64,000 nucleotides of DNA from Atrina japonica (GCA_030159075.1 BROG01000154.1:917501-981500), one strand, 5' to 3'; numbered from the stretch's first letter, positions 11,977 to 23,853 are shown. Notes: generated by a model from the letters alone, not told the origin. Made by a program: numbers and translations.

Positions 11977-12162
11977 CATCACAATTATTGTATTTTAATG
12001 TATATTAAAATTTATTAATTGTTATTTTTATTTTATTTTTGTCACAATGTAGCAACAACATTTATTTCTTCCTTGTTCTTCCTTGTTTAAGTAAAACATA
12101 TAACCTGGTGTGGTTGAGTCTCATGAACCGTTTCTTGAGCAGTACAATTATAAATTTTAGTT

Positions 12163-12168
12163 AATAAA
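12163..12168 (+). promoter_or_regulatory. Candidate PRMT2 poly(A) signal
   Basis: AATAAA about 190 bp after the PRMT2 stop codon. Confidence 0.5.
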
Positions 12169-12310
12169 GCATAACAACATTTAAATTACACTGGCAAGGA
12201 ATGGCATTCTCCCTGTGAAATATGTCATAACTTAAATGTGAATAAAATCATCCGTATGATAGTCAAAATGTCACTCCACCCCGCCAGGTTAATATGTGAA
12301 TTGGACAATA

Positions 12311-12580
12311 AAACAGGTCTATATCAAATATATTGTGTATAAACAGGTCTATATCAAATATATTGTGTATAAACAGGTCTATATCAAATATATTGTGTAT
12401 AAACAGGTCTATATCAAATATATTGTGTATAAACAGGTCTATATCAAATATATTGTGTATAAACAGGTCTATATCAAATATATTGTGTATAAACAGGTCT
12501 ATATCAAATATATTGTGTATAAACAGGTCTATATCAAATATATTGTGTATAAACAGGTCTATATCAAATATATTGTGTAT
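12311..12580. repeat. Nine perfect 30-bp tandem repeats
   Basis: Nine identical head-to-tail copies of a 30-bp unit that begins AAACAGGTCT and ends TATTGTGTAT. There are no spacers. The unit is in frame, so it creates false open frames. Perfect identity implies recent expansion or active homogenisation. Confidence 0.98.
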
Positions 12581-12592
12581 ATATACATGTAT

Positions 12593-13092
12593 ATACAGTA
12601 AAACTTCAATATAACAAACTCAGTTGATACGAATTTATGCACAGGCACGAATTAATGAATCATCACTAGATATTCCCAGACTGTACCTCTATATATTCTT
12701 AGTTGAATTACAATTTTATAACGAAATTTTGCCTATAACAAACCAATTTCCATGTCCCTTGACGTCACAACCAACGTCTTGTATAGCATTTTAACGAACT
12801 GATCAATTATTGACTTTTTGGCAAAGCATAAGTAGGCCTAATCTCTGATCAAATAAGCTGTGTAAACTAAAAGTAAAAAAAGTATGTTTTCTTTTTACTT
12901 CATAGGAAAATACCTATTTATTTTCTTCTGAGGAAAGTTACTGTTTAGATAGACTTTAGAGTGATTTTTATTTTTAATGAATTGCATTGTAACCATTCAG
13001 CCTACTTCGCTATAACTATATTATTATATAACTGTCCTTATAACGGATTGAAAAATAAGGTCCCTTGAAATTCGTTATTTGCAGGTTTACTA
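12593..13092. mobile_element. MITE, Tigger/pogo-like termini
   Basis: The left end (ACAGTAAAACTTCAATATAA) and the reversed right end (ATAGTAAACCTGCAAATAAC) are similar, and TATAACGAA-type motifs lie inside. These fit non-autonomous Tc1/mariner-superfamily (pogo/Tigger) elements. No transposase is present. Confidence 0.55.
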
Positions 13093-13108
13093 TATATATA
13101 TATATATA

Positions 13109-13159
<51 letters not shown>
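13091..13159. repeat. (TA)n microsatellite
   Basis: A TA run with one short interruption, between two MITEs. Confidence 0.95.
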
Positions 13160-13160
<1 letters not shown>

Positions 13161-13162
<2 letters not shown>

Positions 13163-13328
13163 CAGTCAACTCCACTGAGATGTTATATATAACAAAATGC
13201 CAATTATAGCAAAGACATTTCATCTCTTTGAATTTCTTTGCCTTATATGAATCAGAATAACAAAATCTGACTTAAATAATGTTTAAATTTATCTCCCTTC
13301 AACTTCGTTATAAGCAGAGTTGACTGTA
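13161..13328. mobile_element. Short MITE with TACAGTCAACTC termini
   Basis: It begins TACAGTCAACTC and ends GAGTTGACTGTA, a perfect 12-bp inverted repeat, and has CGTTATAA inside the right end. It is embedded in TA-rich DNA, as expected for a TA target site. Confidence 0.75.
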
Positions 13329-13477
13329 TATATAATATGTATTATGATATCAGTTTGTGACTAGGATTCCTGTCGTACATAAAACACAATCGAAGTTTGC
13401 GTTAATAAATGGTCAACTGGGACCTATGGTCTTACGAAATGATTTTGTTTTCGAATTTTGGATAGATATGAATATTA

Positions 13478-13507
13478 CACACACACACATACACACACAC
13501 ACACACA
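13478..13507. repeat. (CA)n microsatellite
   Basis: A CA run with a single TA interruption. Confidence 0.95.
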
Positions 13508-14363
13508 CTGACCGTAATTTTCCCCACATGTGCAACACACTGTAAACATGACCTTTAACACCAAGAAACCCACATTGCATCCTAGATTGTGTGGCTACTT
13601 TTTAAAGTCATTTTAATGTAATGTGATACAAGATATTTTTCAACAAACTAACATTTTATTAAAGAAAACTTGGTAACATTTAGTTATGAAATTCTGTGAA
13701 AAACCAACTTTGGACTGATCCAAATCAATAAATAGTATGGTCTATTGTAATAATTCAGGTGTCAACAAGTCAATATTTTTTGTAAAAATTTTGTAAAATT
13801 TGAATTCTAAATCTTACACTTCTAAATCATTACAATTACAATCAAATCGATCGTGGGTTTTGTTGAGACTAGGAAACGAGATATCGGAGGTATAAGCTTA
13901 GGTATGAACGTTGTGACAACATAAAGAGTGACGAAATTGTGAGACATGCACAAACCCAGTCATACCTTTGTATTGCTGGTTTTAGTTATTCTTGTTAAAT
14001 TTAACGGAGTAGATATATTTAAATGGAAACGACAAAAAAAGAACATAACTTCGTTTTGCATTTCAACTCATCGCGTTGCCCTTTAAACAATATGTGAATA
14101 TTCTAATTCATCATGTGTCAAAAGCTTTACTCAATCATAACAATATTATATTATACACGGTACGATCTCCTTTTATTCTAGTTTGGTCTCTACTTATGGA
14201 AATATACGTTAGCATAATCAGTCGTATGAATTTCGTTTATAAGTGTACTTGAAAATATCGAATATTTAAATGAAGCACAGGGGTTGTATCTATTTCCAAG
14301 GGTTCTAGCCAGGCCATTTCATGATTCCTTTGTGAGGGATATAAAGCTTACAGTAAGATCGAA

Positions 14364-15206
14364 ATGGATAGATATTGTGACTCCTGTAAAAGGCAAGGAA
14401 ATGAAAATAAAGGCACTAAATGGTGTTCGGATTGTGGCGAAGGTTTGTGTGACACCTGTGTGAAGTACCATGTATCAAACAAATACACTAAGGATCATAC
14501 GCTAACACCAGGGAATGATACCACGTTAGTGCAAGAGTCTGACTTAGTATGTCACGAACACAGAAATAAAGAACTAGAGGCTTTCTGTTTCGATCATGAG
14601 AAACCATGTTGTATTGTCTGTTCAACGGAAGTACATAGACATTGTAAATCAGTCACTGTTTTGGATAAATGTGCAAAAGATGTCCGTAGTTCCAAAGAAT
14701 TTTCCGATCTGTGGAAATTGCTAAAGGAGTTGGAAAGTGAGTTAGAAGGCAAATATTCCACTGGAACAACTATAAAGGAAGACTTACAGAAACTTCAGAG
14801 CACAGTTCGAAACACAAGGGAGACTCTACTTCAGAAAGTAAGTGAGTTTGATAGGCTTCTCGAGGCACTTGGGGATAAAGAGGACGGATTGGATAAACAG
14901 ATAGATTCAGTGGAGAAAGTGCAGGGGTCTGTGCTTCATTGTATTCATGTCTTTGAAAAATCCATGAACTACGCATCCGAGGTACATGTATTTTTGAGGA
15001 TGAAGAAAATGGAAATTGATGCAGAAGCGGCATGTGTATCTTGTAAGGCAATAAACCAATTTGATGAGTTCAAACTGGACTCTCAATTTGAGACAGTAGT
15101 GAGCGAATTCAGCTTCAATGTAGAACAAAATTTCAAAAGTGTAGCAGAGGTTCTACAAGACGTAAGTCAGGATAATGAAACGAATCAAGACGTTAATGGA
15201 ACTTAA
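14364..15206 (+). CDS. Two-B-box TRIM-like protein without RING
   Basis: A 280-residue single-exon protein. B-box 1 uses Cys5, Cys8, Cys21, Cys24, Cys29, Cys32, His36 and His45. B-box 2 uses Cys63, His66, Cys75, Asp77/His78, Cys83, Cys86, His91 and His93. A coiled-coil-rich helical part follows (about 105-235). There is no RING before the B-boxes and no NHL, filamin or SPRY domain after, so it is a short TRIM-like scaffold and not an obvious E3 ligase. Bivalve genomes carry many such B-box genes, often linked to innate immunity; that role here is inference. TTACAG|TAAG just before the ATG could be a 5' UTR splice acceptor. Confidence 0.85.
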   Translation: MDRYCDSCKRQGNENKGTKWCSDCGEGLCDTCVKYHVSNKYTKDHTLTPGNDTTLVQESDLVCHEHRNKELEAFCFDHEKPCCIVCSTEVHRHCKSVTVLDKCAKDVRSSKEFSDLWKLLKELESELEGKYSTGTTIKEDLQKLQSTVRNTRETLLQKVSEFDRLLEALGDKEDGLDKQIDSVEKVQGSVLHCIHVFEKSMNYASEVHVFLRMKKMEIDAEAACVSCKAINQFDEFKLDSQFETVVSEFSFNVEQNFKSVAEVLQDVSQDNETNQDVNGT

Positions 15207-16109
15207 TTTTTGTATGAAAGAATTACAAACTACACTCTATTAAGATTCAGTTGTGGGAATATCCTATGTATGTAGTGTTCAGTTGTTTAGAATTCGGATG
15301 TAGATTAAGCGTTTTAATTCTACTGGTTTTTGAGAGAAGCGGTTTAAAGTCAGTGAAATTACAAAAATTGGCATCAAGATTTATGAATGTAATTACGCAA
15401 GTGGTATTAAATGAGCAGCAATTTGAATGAGATAAAATGTTTTGCGGTATGTCTGTTATTCTAACGTCTTTACAAATATGTTGAGATCGATTTCATAAAG
15501 ATAAACTCGTACAGGCAAATCCGAAAAAAGATCTGAACTGCAGGAGGGTATCATATTTCTTGTGTGCAGTGGACTGGTGCACACATACTGAAATAGATAC
15601 TTAAGACTGCAAATGTCTTACATTTGTACACAAAGCTACCTATCCGTACCCTGAATATTATATTTAGTATGTGTAAATATAGTATGCATTAACACAGTTC
15701 TTCCAAATAGTATAATGGTGTCCAGAATGAATGACAATATTACAATATATATTTTTACAAATGTCACGTACACCAAAGTAGTATATGCATTTTTATTTCT
15801 TTATATTGTCGCTATATTATCATGGAATGGTTCTAATACAAGTGATACACGGATTACAAATTTACAATAATTCGTATTCATTTTGTTGATTAACAAATAT
15901 GTATATATACTAAAATTGGGGATTAGTATAAGTGTGAAATTGTATCATGTGTGGATGATTTTCTCAGTTCCTCAGTACCGTCGTATTCAGATGTACCTAT
16001 ATACATACTTACAGAACACATACTTATATTATATGACTGAATAATAAAAACTATCATGCATCTCTTCCGTGCCTTTTCTATCAATTACTTTTTTTGATTG
16101 ATAATATAT
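15207..16109. other. 3' flank between converging genes, nothing recognised
   Basis: AT-rich DNA between the stop codons of the B-box gene and the long-tail receptor exon. It holds several AATAAA-like hexamers on both strands (for example 16043-16048 on plus, and the complement of 15792-15797 on minus). No repeat is recognised. Confidence 0.5.
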
Positions 16110-17558
16110 TCATATATCCACGGTAGTTAAGGATGTAGCCACTGGGAAATGAATTACTCTTCTCCCAACTTTTCCTTTTCTTTTCTTTAGTCTACTTCTT
16201 TTTACTTTTCTTTGCCTCTGTTTAATTGCCTTATTACTCTGTCTTACCAGTATATTGAGCAGGCGACATAGTTTCTCATTTCTCAGATAGAGTTCTTGCA
16301 CTTCTTCCTCACAATATGATTCAATGGGTTTTTGAGATTTTTCTAATTTAATTTTCCTTCTTGTTTTACGTTGTTTACTACAGTAATCTAAATCCATACC
16401 ATTCTGGTGTATTGAATTATCTTCTAAATTCTCCGTATCATTGGTCTCGTTGCGATTTGTCGAATTCAGACTATGTATATTAAATTTACGTAATTTCCTT
16501 CCATTTTGTAAATTGCTTAGGCTTACTTGGTCTTTATGCTTTCTTTGATTAATTTTTCTACGTTCCCTCAGTCGAGCATTACTCATTTTTGGTTTATCAT
16601 ATGAGAAGTTGCTTGCTCTCTTTTTTCTTCTTAAACCGACAAGTGTTGGTGGATCGCACAAATACTTAGCCAGAAACGGATCCTGAAGTTCTTTACGTAC
16701 AATTTGTTTCCATGACCTATCTGTTATATGTAATGGTTCCAGTTTCTTGAAATATTTTGTAGCATCTATATTATAAGTATTTGAATAACTCTTATTACTA
16801 TTAATTATTTTTTCATTTTGGTGAAAACTTCTATCTTGCCCTGGTGGTTTGAGATGACATTCCGCTTTAGCCACATCCGATACCTCCCTCTCATTCTCTG
16901 TTTTATCATCTTTTTTATCGTCTTTGGTTTCCTTACTATTTTCTTCTGCAGTAGTCATTTTCATTACAATTTCTTTTGATCCATTGGTTTCATCTGTCAC
17001 GGGATCCATTGGCCTCAAAGTATCAATTTGATCTGGGATTTCTTTTGAGTTTTCTATAGTATCAATCTCTGTTGGGTTTTCTGCAGTGCCGTCAATCCTA
17101 TTCGTTTCCTCTTTCATTTGTATGGAACTATGTCCAGCTATATTCTCCACTGATGTTTTATTTGGACTACTGTTCCTCTGTGATTCTTCATGTTTTCCTA
17201 TCGGACTATATACCGTGCTAGTAACCATAACTTCTTTTTTCTCTTTATCTAGAGAACTGTTTGAGCGAGTTTCCTCATATTTATCGGAGTCACCATTGTT
17301 ATATATAGGAGATATACTCCTAATACTACCTCTATATAGGTTGTACGACTTCATAAAGACAACTGTACCTTCGTTTTGAGTTAATTTGGGTTCCGATGTG
17401 CAATGCTCATGGTTCTTCTTTTTTAGATCATTCATTGATCCGTTTGACATTAGATATATGTTTTCTAGTTTAAGACTTCCTCGTTCACTCTTTGTGTCCA
17501 TGTACTTGTTTTTATATCCATTTTGTTTACTTTGAGACTCAACATCTGTTGTTCTTTT
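16110..17558 (-). CDS. Long cytoplasmic-tail exon of a membrane protein
   Basis: One 1,449-nt terminal exon after the acceptor TTATTCTTGCAG, phase 0 at its start. It encodes 482 residues of polar, low-complexity sequence with many Ser, Thr, Asn, Lys and Glu. It has a Tyr-containing stretch (NLYRGS, PIYNNG, YSPIG), which could be phosphorylation or docking sites, and a very basic C-terminus (KKRKGKVGRR). No globular domain is recognised. It is joined upstream to the transmembrane exon 18486-18404, and through it either to the receptor ectodomain exons (27488 and above) or to the micro-exon 19770-19755. Confidence 0.75.
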   Translation of the reverse strand, partial: KRTTDVESQSKQNGYKNKYMDTKSERGSLKLENIYLMSNGSMNDLKKKNHEHCTSEPKLTQNEGTVVFMKSYNLYRGSIRSISPIYNNGDSDKYEETRSNSSLDKEKKEVMVTSTVYSPIGKHEESQRNSSPNKTSVENIAGHSSIQMKEETNRIDGTAENPTEIDTIENSKEIPDQIDTLRPMDPVTDETNGSKEIVMKMTTAEENSKETKDDKKDDKTENEREVSDVAKAECHLKPPGQDRSFHQNEKIINSNKSYSNTYNIDATKYFKKLEPLHITDRSWKQIVRKELQDPFLAKYLCDPPTLVGLRRKKRASNFSYDKPKMSNARLRERRKINQRKHKDQVSLSNLQNGRKLRKFNIHSLNSTNRNETNDTENLEDNSIHQNGMDLDYCSKQRKTRRKIKLEKSQKPIESYCEEEVQELYLRNEKLCRLLNILVRQSNKAIKQRQRKVKRSRLKKRKGKVGRRVIHFPVATSLTTVDI

Positions 17559-17660
17559 CTGCAAGAATAAAAAGAAGCAATGGTGCGATAATCATGCATC
17601 AAATGAATTTAAATTGCAGTTTATGACATAGCTTACCTGACCGCTAAATATGTATGTATA

Positions 17661-17870
17661 CAGTATACATGAACATTTTCGCCCATGCTTATTTTCGGCC
17701 TTTTACGGAACACAGTTGGCCTTATATCACCATACTCTCATGGTATATATGTTGATACTTAGATTATTTAGTTTGAAAATTTCGCTTTCATCTTAATTTT
17801 TGCCATCTCATCTTAGAGCGCGAAAATGGCCAAAATTATAAGGGAGCGAAAATTTCCAGGTATACACTAT
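17661..17870. mobile_element. MITE with GTATAC...ATTTTCGC termini
   Basis: The left end AGTATACATGAACATTTTCG and the reversed right end TGTATACCTGGAAATTTTCG match in most positions. It lies in the intron before the long-tail exon. A related end (GCGAAAATATT ... CGAAAATTTCC) occurs near 26545-26600. Confidence 0.6.
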
Positions 17871-18292
17871 ATGTTGTTTCAAGGGGGCATGTGAATCGTG
17901 ACCCCTAACTGGGATCATTAATTATAGTCAACTTACAGAAAATTCGAAATTTGTCGAGTCAAACTCATTGTTAAGTCAATTTATAAACTGATGCAAAATG
18001 CTTAGAATAATTATACATGTATATTCATGATTCTGGTCGATTTCTATTTTTCACTTTAATAACAAACTTTCAATATTTTGCTATGAGAAGTAAATATTTG
18101 CTTTTTACTCCTTCAGGACATCTGATCCCATCCCGTTTGTGATTCACAGTTCTTCTTGTTGAGAACCTATACCTAATATGTTGCCCCTTATAGACTCGAA
18201 CATCCATTGGTAGGCCTAGTTCTTCATTATTACATCACTATAGCGAACTATATTACTGTAGTACAAAATATTTTACGGTAGTTAATAAACGA

Positions 18293-18294
<2 letters not shown>

Positions 18295-18337
<43 letters not shown>

Positions 18338-18339
18338 AC
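18295..18339. repeat. (AT)n(GT)n microsatellite
   Basis: A TA run followed by a GT run, inside the intron between the transmembrane and tail exons. Confidence 0.9.
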
Positions 18340-18403
18340 GAGAGAAGAACAACAATAAAAATATATTAATACCGTACAGATACACTTCGCACTTGTTACT
18401 TAC

Positions 18404-18486
18404 CCACATGCATCTGTTATACAGGCACACAATGATGACAGTGGGACATACCACAGCTAACGCTAGTACTGCAAATACACCAGATG
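18404..18486 (-). CDS. Transmembrane exon leading to the long tail
   Basis: An 83-nt exon between TTGGTTTCAG and GTAAGT, phase 1 in and phase 0 out. It encodes a hydrophobic helix (SGVFAVLALAVVCPTVIIVC) followed by LYNRCMW. Its phases equal those of the transmembrane exon at 25437-25343, so the two are interchangeable in splicing. Confidence 0.8.
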
Positions 18487-19754
18487 CTGAAACCAACAAT
18501 GAGCAGTTTCTCAATTTGCAGTAACTAAGTTTAAATATGGTAATAGAATAAATAAATAATAAAAAAACCAAATACTTAATTTTGTATCTATCTGAACTAA
18601 TTACTTGATATATGGTAGATCTTGAGCAAGCAGAAATCAGGTTTTAAATCTCATCTCTGATGAATCCCCAGATGTTTTAGAAATGGATCTGATGATGCTC
18701 CGACATGCGCAGTTACAGTCATTTATATCTGAGACTTCATAGTTAAAAAGATATAAAAGTACAGATACGAAAGTGATAGCCATAAAGAAGTTTTATACAA
18801 ATACGGATAATCGTGGACACTCCTGGACCCAAGGAAAATTTATATATTGGATCAGGTACACTAAGTCTGCTGTCAATTCCAGCAAGGAATCATTTCCGAT
18901 CACACTCGGGACTATGGACACTTTACAGTGTCGAGTATGACAACATTTCAGTCGGTGAAATAAGCAATAGCAGTCAGGTCATGATATCGACCGTAAGTTA
19001 TGCTAAATGTTCGCTTGAGACGCGATTTTGAATATCCTTATTTTCAGACTTTAACTCTACTGTGCGCGCGGCTCACCTCGGAATTCGAAAAATCTCATTT
19101 TTTTCTCATTCATCGTCAAAATATCGAAAAACATCAAGAACCAATCTTGAAAAAAACATACAATTGTGTCAAAATTTTCAAATACATATGTTTTCCTATG
19201 TGTGTAGACGCCATGCTCTTGGAGTATTCCATTGTAAAATGTAAAAGGTATTTATGCAGCAGTTATATCAAATCATAATCTATGCTTCATATTTTAAAAG
19301 TTTAGTCAATTCTGTTAGTACATATTTTTCGGTAATTTTTTTTTTGTCCGGCAAAAGCTTTTAAGAGTACTTTCCCATTAACCAGTTAATGTCTGATCGG
19401 CCTAGCATATCTTCTTTAATATTTGGAACTGCTGAATAATGACGCCATAGCAAACATGGCTTGGCGTAAGATATTTTTGTTTTACAATTAAATAGACCAC
19501 CACCATAAAATTTGTAAGATTTTTACAACAATCAATGAAAAATTATTGGAAAAAAATTATCCAACAACTCGAGTAAGATATTGGACTTTTATCCAGCCCA
19601 ATTAATCAAATAAATATTAAACGTCAGTTTTCGAATTTCCAAAGTGCGTCGCGTGGGATGTAAGTACTTTATATTATAAAATGACTGCATAGTTGTATAC
19701 GTGACAGAATATTTCCAAATGTCATTATTGTATTGAACGTCCATACAAACTTAC

Positions 19755-19770
19755 CGTTTGCTTCATCCAT
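19755..19770 (-). CDS. Candidate first coding micro-exon (MDEAN)
   Basis: ATG, four further codons and one base precede the donor GTAAGT. The phase-1 end fits the phase-1 start of exon 18486-18404. Used as a first exon, it would give a 515-residue membrane protein with a tiny extracellular end, one helix and the long tail. It rests only on ATG, phase and donor quality. Confidence 0.4.
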
Positions 19771-21214
19771 GTTATTTTTTGTAGTCAATAGTTATCATAT
19801 GAAGATGCACAAAATAAAACTGTAAATGTTCTCCACTTTTCCATTTTAAATTTCATTTGAATTAAGAAAATCGTCACATTATTATTTCTTTGTCTAAACC
19901 TTTGCTAGTATCACTTGTTCGGAAGGATATATGAAATACATAGAAAATATCTGTCTTTAACATCCAAAACCATTTGCCGAACTTCAAACAGTAGGAATGA
20001 TATTTTCAAAAGTCGTACGTCTGTCCCTTCCTCGATACACCGCGGAAGATTAATAGCTTCCGTAAAACCGCTCGTGACTTTCTTTAGTTCGTTGTCAAAA
20101 AATGACACCACAGTATGTAATTTATATATCTAGTACAAGTAGCCCTTAAAAGAGTGTTCGATTCATTCCCGTTACGAAACCATTATACGAAGAAAATCGA
20201 TGCTCGCTGATGTTTATGCTACGCAACTGTTGATATTTTTCTAAATCTTTTTTCGCAAATATTTGTATTTAGATTTTAGCAGAATTTACATTCAATAGTT
20301 AGATAAGCTTTCAGAATACAGTACCTTGTAACATTATTTGTAAGATGTCGTGGGGCCACTCTTAAGGGTGGGTAGCGTATTGCGCTTCCAGTAACAAAAA
20401 TTTTAACCTTAAATTAGAAGTTCTTGAGTCTAAGATCAGCTAAAGTTGCTGTTGAATCATTTGGTAAATAATCAGATACGTCACAACCACGTGTGTGGTT
20501 AAATTAATGTTTAATATACATGTATAGCAAAACAGGAATTAATTATTTCAATGAGTTTTTCATTCCATTGCCATCATTTCCCTCGCTGGTCCACATTAAT
20601 ATCATTTAAAACTCACAACACACCACTTTCAATGATATTCTAATACATTATAACTTTAAAAAGATAGTAGCTACGGATAGGGACTAGATATGTCTAGTTT
20701 TAACGATGGTTACAATGTTTGGTGGATATAATATCGAAAGGCGACCATCCAAGCACAATTGTGCCTAGCGTAGTGTCTGACAAAATTATTTCAATATTTT
20801 TGAATACTTACGCCTTATTTGCAAAAAAAAATCTACGAGTTAACGAAATTTCAGAGCTCATTTACTAAGGTAAAATATATAAAGGCGATCAAAGCTGTGG
20901 CTATACTAATAAAGTAAGGAAGTAATCGACATTTGAAGGAAATTTTATCTCTTACAAATACAATGCCCTTTGCTAGTCGGTGGGGATGTTGGACACAAGT
21001 TTGAAAGGGTACCACCCAATGTCCAGTCAGGCCAAATCTGGTTCAAAATGCCCCGATATTTAAGGGAAGAAGATGTTATGGTAAAGATGACAACTAACGT
21101 CTTATATTGTTTTATGTTTATGGCATCTGACGATTTGAAGCAAATCGGCTGCGTGTCATATGTAATTATAAAAACATAAATAGTATGTAACAGATATAGA
21201 TATTGAATATAAAA

Positions 21215-21430
21215 CATCTCAGATACCAAAGTATAAATCTTTAGGATGTCCAGGACACAGACTGATACAAATCTGGCAAAAATGGACAAACACGGACCTC
21301 TGGAAACCAAGAGGTGGGATCAATTGCCATGGTGTAGTAAGCATCCTCTGTCGACCGGACACACCCGCCGTGAGTTTTACGATGGGAAAGCCGAAATCGT
21401 CGCGTTCGTCGTATAACTTAGTTGTCAATT
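21215..21430 (-). mobile_element. Penelope-like element fragment, internally deleted
   Basis: On the minus strand a piece of reverse transcriptase (KLYDERDDFGFPIV) runs directly into the element's 3' tail (CTCCATGGCA type, here ACACCATGGC, with CTTGGTTTCCAGAGGTCC). The intervening C-terminal coding part is missing relative to 53880-54400. Confidence 0.7.
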
Positions 21431-21717
21431 TCCGGTCTGTGTTAGTAAATGTCTTAGTATGAAACGTGTATGAAATGAAGTACTATTTATACCCGTAGCA
21501 TGATTTGGACATTTTATGGTGAAATTTCTTTTCAAAGACAATTTATACATTGATTGGATTGATCATTTCACAATTGACTTATTTATCAGTCTCTCAATGC
21601 TCGTTTTTATACTTTCTTTGGATGATACCATTTGATCTTTAGTAAAAATCACATACTTTTCAAATTGGAGCTCAACTGATGAAGTCTAATTGACAGAAAC
21701 GATATCGTCTTGAGCAT

Positions 21718-21870
21718 TGTAACTTTGGTATTATGTTTATAATATTTATAACCACTAGGTCGTTGCCACTGCTGGTGGACCGTTTGAGTCCCCGAGGGTA
21801 TACATAAACCTAGTACCTGGTATTTTAGGTACAAGCTGTTCATCTTATACTAAAGTAATATTTGGCACTG
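21718..21870 (+). repeat. AACTTTGGTATTATG family repeat, copy 2
   Basis: Carries the full motif order of the family. Its upstream 120 bp (CATTTGATCTTTAGTAAAAA onward) are duplicated at 21988-22100, so the repeat lies in a local duplication. Confidence 0.75.
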
Positions 21871-22192
21871 TTAACACCATTTAAATTTTAAAATTTTTCT
21901 AAAGCTAAGATAGTCATTTTTTACAGTGGTTACTCTTAGACGGATTTCAGCTATACCTTTAGAGATATTATTTCGCCTTTTATGATACCATTTGATCTTT
22001 AGTAAAAATCACATACTTTTCAAATTGGAGCTCAACTGATGAAGTCTAATTGACAGAAACGATATCGTCTTGAGCATTGTAACTTTGGTATTATGTTTAT
22101 AATTTTATACTTTCTTTGGATTTACATTTTCAGATAATACAACAAATCATCAAAAAAAGATCATAACCTATCCTTAAAAAAGATCATAACCT

Positions 22193-22320
22193 ATGCTTAC
22201 TCCTCCATGGCACCTGATCCCACCTCTTGGTTTCCAGAGATCCGTGTTTGTCCATTTTTACCGGATTTGTATCTATGTCCTGGACATTCTATTGATTTAT
22301 ACTTTGGCATCTGAAATTTT
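22193..22320 (+). mobile_element. Penelope-like element 3' tail
   Basis: TGCTTACTCCTCCATGGCAC, CTTGGTTTCCAGAGATCCGT and CTATGTCCTGGACATTCTAT in the order seen at 26038-26170 and 54262-54400. Confidence 0.7.
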
Positions 22321-22654
22321 TTATATCCAACGCGTCAACGGACGCCTTTACCCTTTACCAGCATATCTGTGGGATATATTTTTGCTGGTCGTTGTTACCG
22401 TTCTTTGCTTTCGACTTCTGACCTATTGTGTAAAATTATAACCATAAGCTTAATAAAATCACCGTTAAAATGATAAAATCCTAAATTGATTTATTCGAAG
22501 ATTATACTAATTTTTATTGGCACTGCTCTGCTTAATTGGCCTAGTATGATTCTCAAACCGCAATAACATTAACACAGGGGAGACAACTGATATAATGCAA
22601 TGCAATTTGTTGTACTTATTAATTACATTAACTTCGTGTCAGATGAGCTGACAT

Positions 22655-23112
22655 CATAGGTAAAATCAGAAAAGATCAGAAAATCTAGGTTTAACTGAAA
22701 AGATCTAGGTTGAACTGATTAAGCACGCCGAAATTACAATAATGAGTTTTTCTCAGTTAAATCTAGTTTTTCTCAGTAACCCAATTAAAGTGTGTTACGA
22801 GTTTAACCTTATTTTTCTCCAGTTAAACTTAGTTTTTCTCATAACCCACATTAACTGGAGAAAACAATATTTAACTAAGAAAAACTAGAATTAACTGCGC
22901 CAAAATCATATTAATACTCATTAATGTGATTGTGGAGCAGTTAAATCTATTTTTTCTCAGTTAAACGGGCTTTTTCTCGAGAAAAACTAGGTTTAACTGA
23001 TTTTTGTGAATTTGTTAAACCTAGTTTTTCTCAGTTATAGCTAGTTTTTCTCCAGTTAATGTGGGTTACTGAGGAAAACCAGGTTTAACTTATTAATGTG
23101 ATTTTGGCGTCC
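22655..23112. repeat. Foldback cluster of AACTGAGAAAAACTAG motifs
   Basis: About ten copies of a motif close to TAACTGAGAAAAACTAGGTT occur in both orientations. They are interleaved with inverted copies of TTAATGTGATTTTGGCG and with GTTACTGAGAAAAA-type pieces. The arrangement suggests a foldback transposon or nested MITEs. No coding content. Confidence 0.8.
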
Positions 23113-23219
23113 CATATATACTTCTACCAAGATAAAATTGCATATGTTTATAAACACAAGTGTAAATTAAACAAAACAAAGGTGAGAGGCCAGTATTCTA
23201 CCCCCAAAATATATCTACA

Positions 23220-23560
23220 GTAACGCTTGGAGAAATGTGTTCGACAGTGCTGTTTTGATTTTTGACAGATCTCGGTCACCCCTGTATAGTCATAAACAGT
23301 AGAAGGATCACACAATATAATTGTATAGTATTGTGAGATGCAGAGTTATCTCCCCTAAAGTCTTCCTCGCGCTGACACTATTGAGTTAACACATTAGACT
23401 GCAAATACAACAATTCCTTAGTGGTAGAACAACAAATAAGGATATAAAAGTCTAGAGAGAAGTTTAAAATGTCTCATAAATCATCAATCTTTCAAATTTA
23501 CTTCGGTGTGAACAGGTCATATATACTTTTCGTGATATATTAAATCGATCGACTCTGGTA
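23220..23560 (+). repeat. Duplicated promoter-like segment, copy 1
   Basis: Shares with 50540-50770 an ordered set of blocks: TTATCTCCCCT, AAGGATATAAAAG (TATA-like), TCTTTCAAATTTACTTCGG and GAACAGGTCATATATACT. No open frame of note follows it. Confidence 0.6.
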
Positions 23561-23827
23561 AATCTTTGTTAGGCAACTAGTGTATGAAATCGATTCACTC
23601 TTATAAATCTTTCTCTAGTAACAAATATTAAACCGATAAATTCTTGTAAATCTTTTGACTTCCGTGTTCGAAGAAAATACTTATCATAAACTATATATAA
23701 AACAACCCATTGGTCTGAACACAAATTCCAATGAAGTTTACATTCATCTAATTCTAACCCAGTTAGGGTCCTTCCCTTGTATTTAGATTTTTAATGCAAT
23801 CTAGTGTGTTGATATACATATTATTTG

Positions 23828-23853
23828 CTCTCTCTCTCTCTCTCTCTCTCTCT
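23828..23853. repeat. (CT)n microsatellite
   Basis: An uninterrupted CT run. Confidence 0.95.

Noticed and set aside
12311..12580. CRISPR-like array of identical repeats
   Set aside because: The 30-bp units are directly adjacent with no spacers, and the DNA is animal nuclear sequence. It is a minisatellite.
18813..19278. Three overlapping plus-strand open frames
   Set aside because: They are short, overlap in different frames and have no recognisable content or splice partners.
20970..21079. Possible plus-strand exon ending GTTATG|GTAAAG
   Set aside because: The open frame is short, the acceptor is poor, and neither neighbour exons nor homology are visible.
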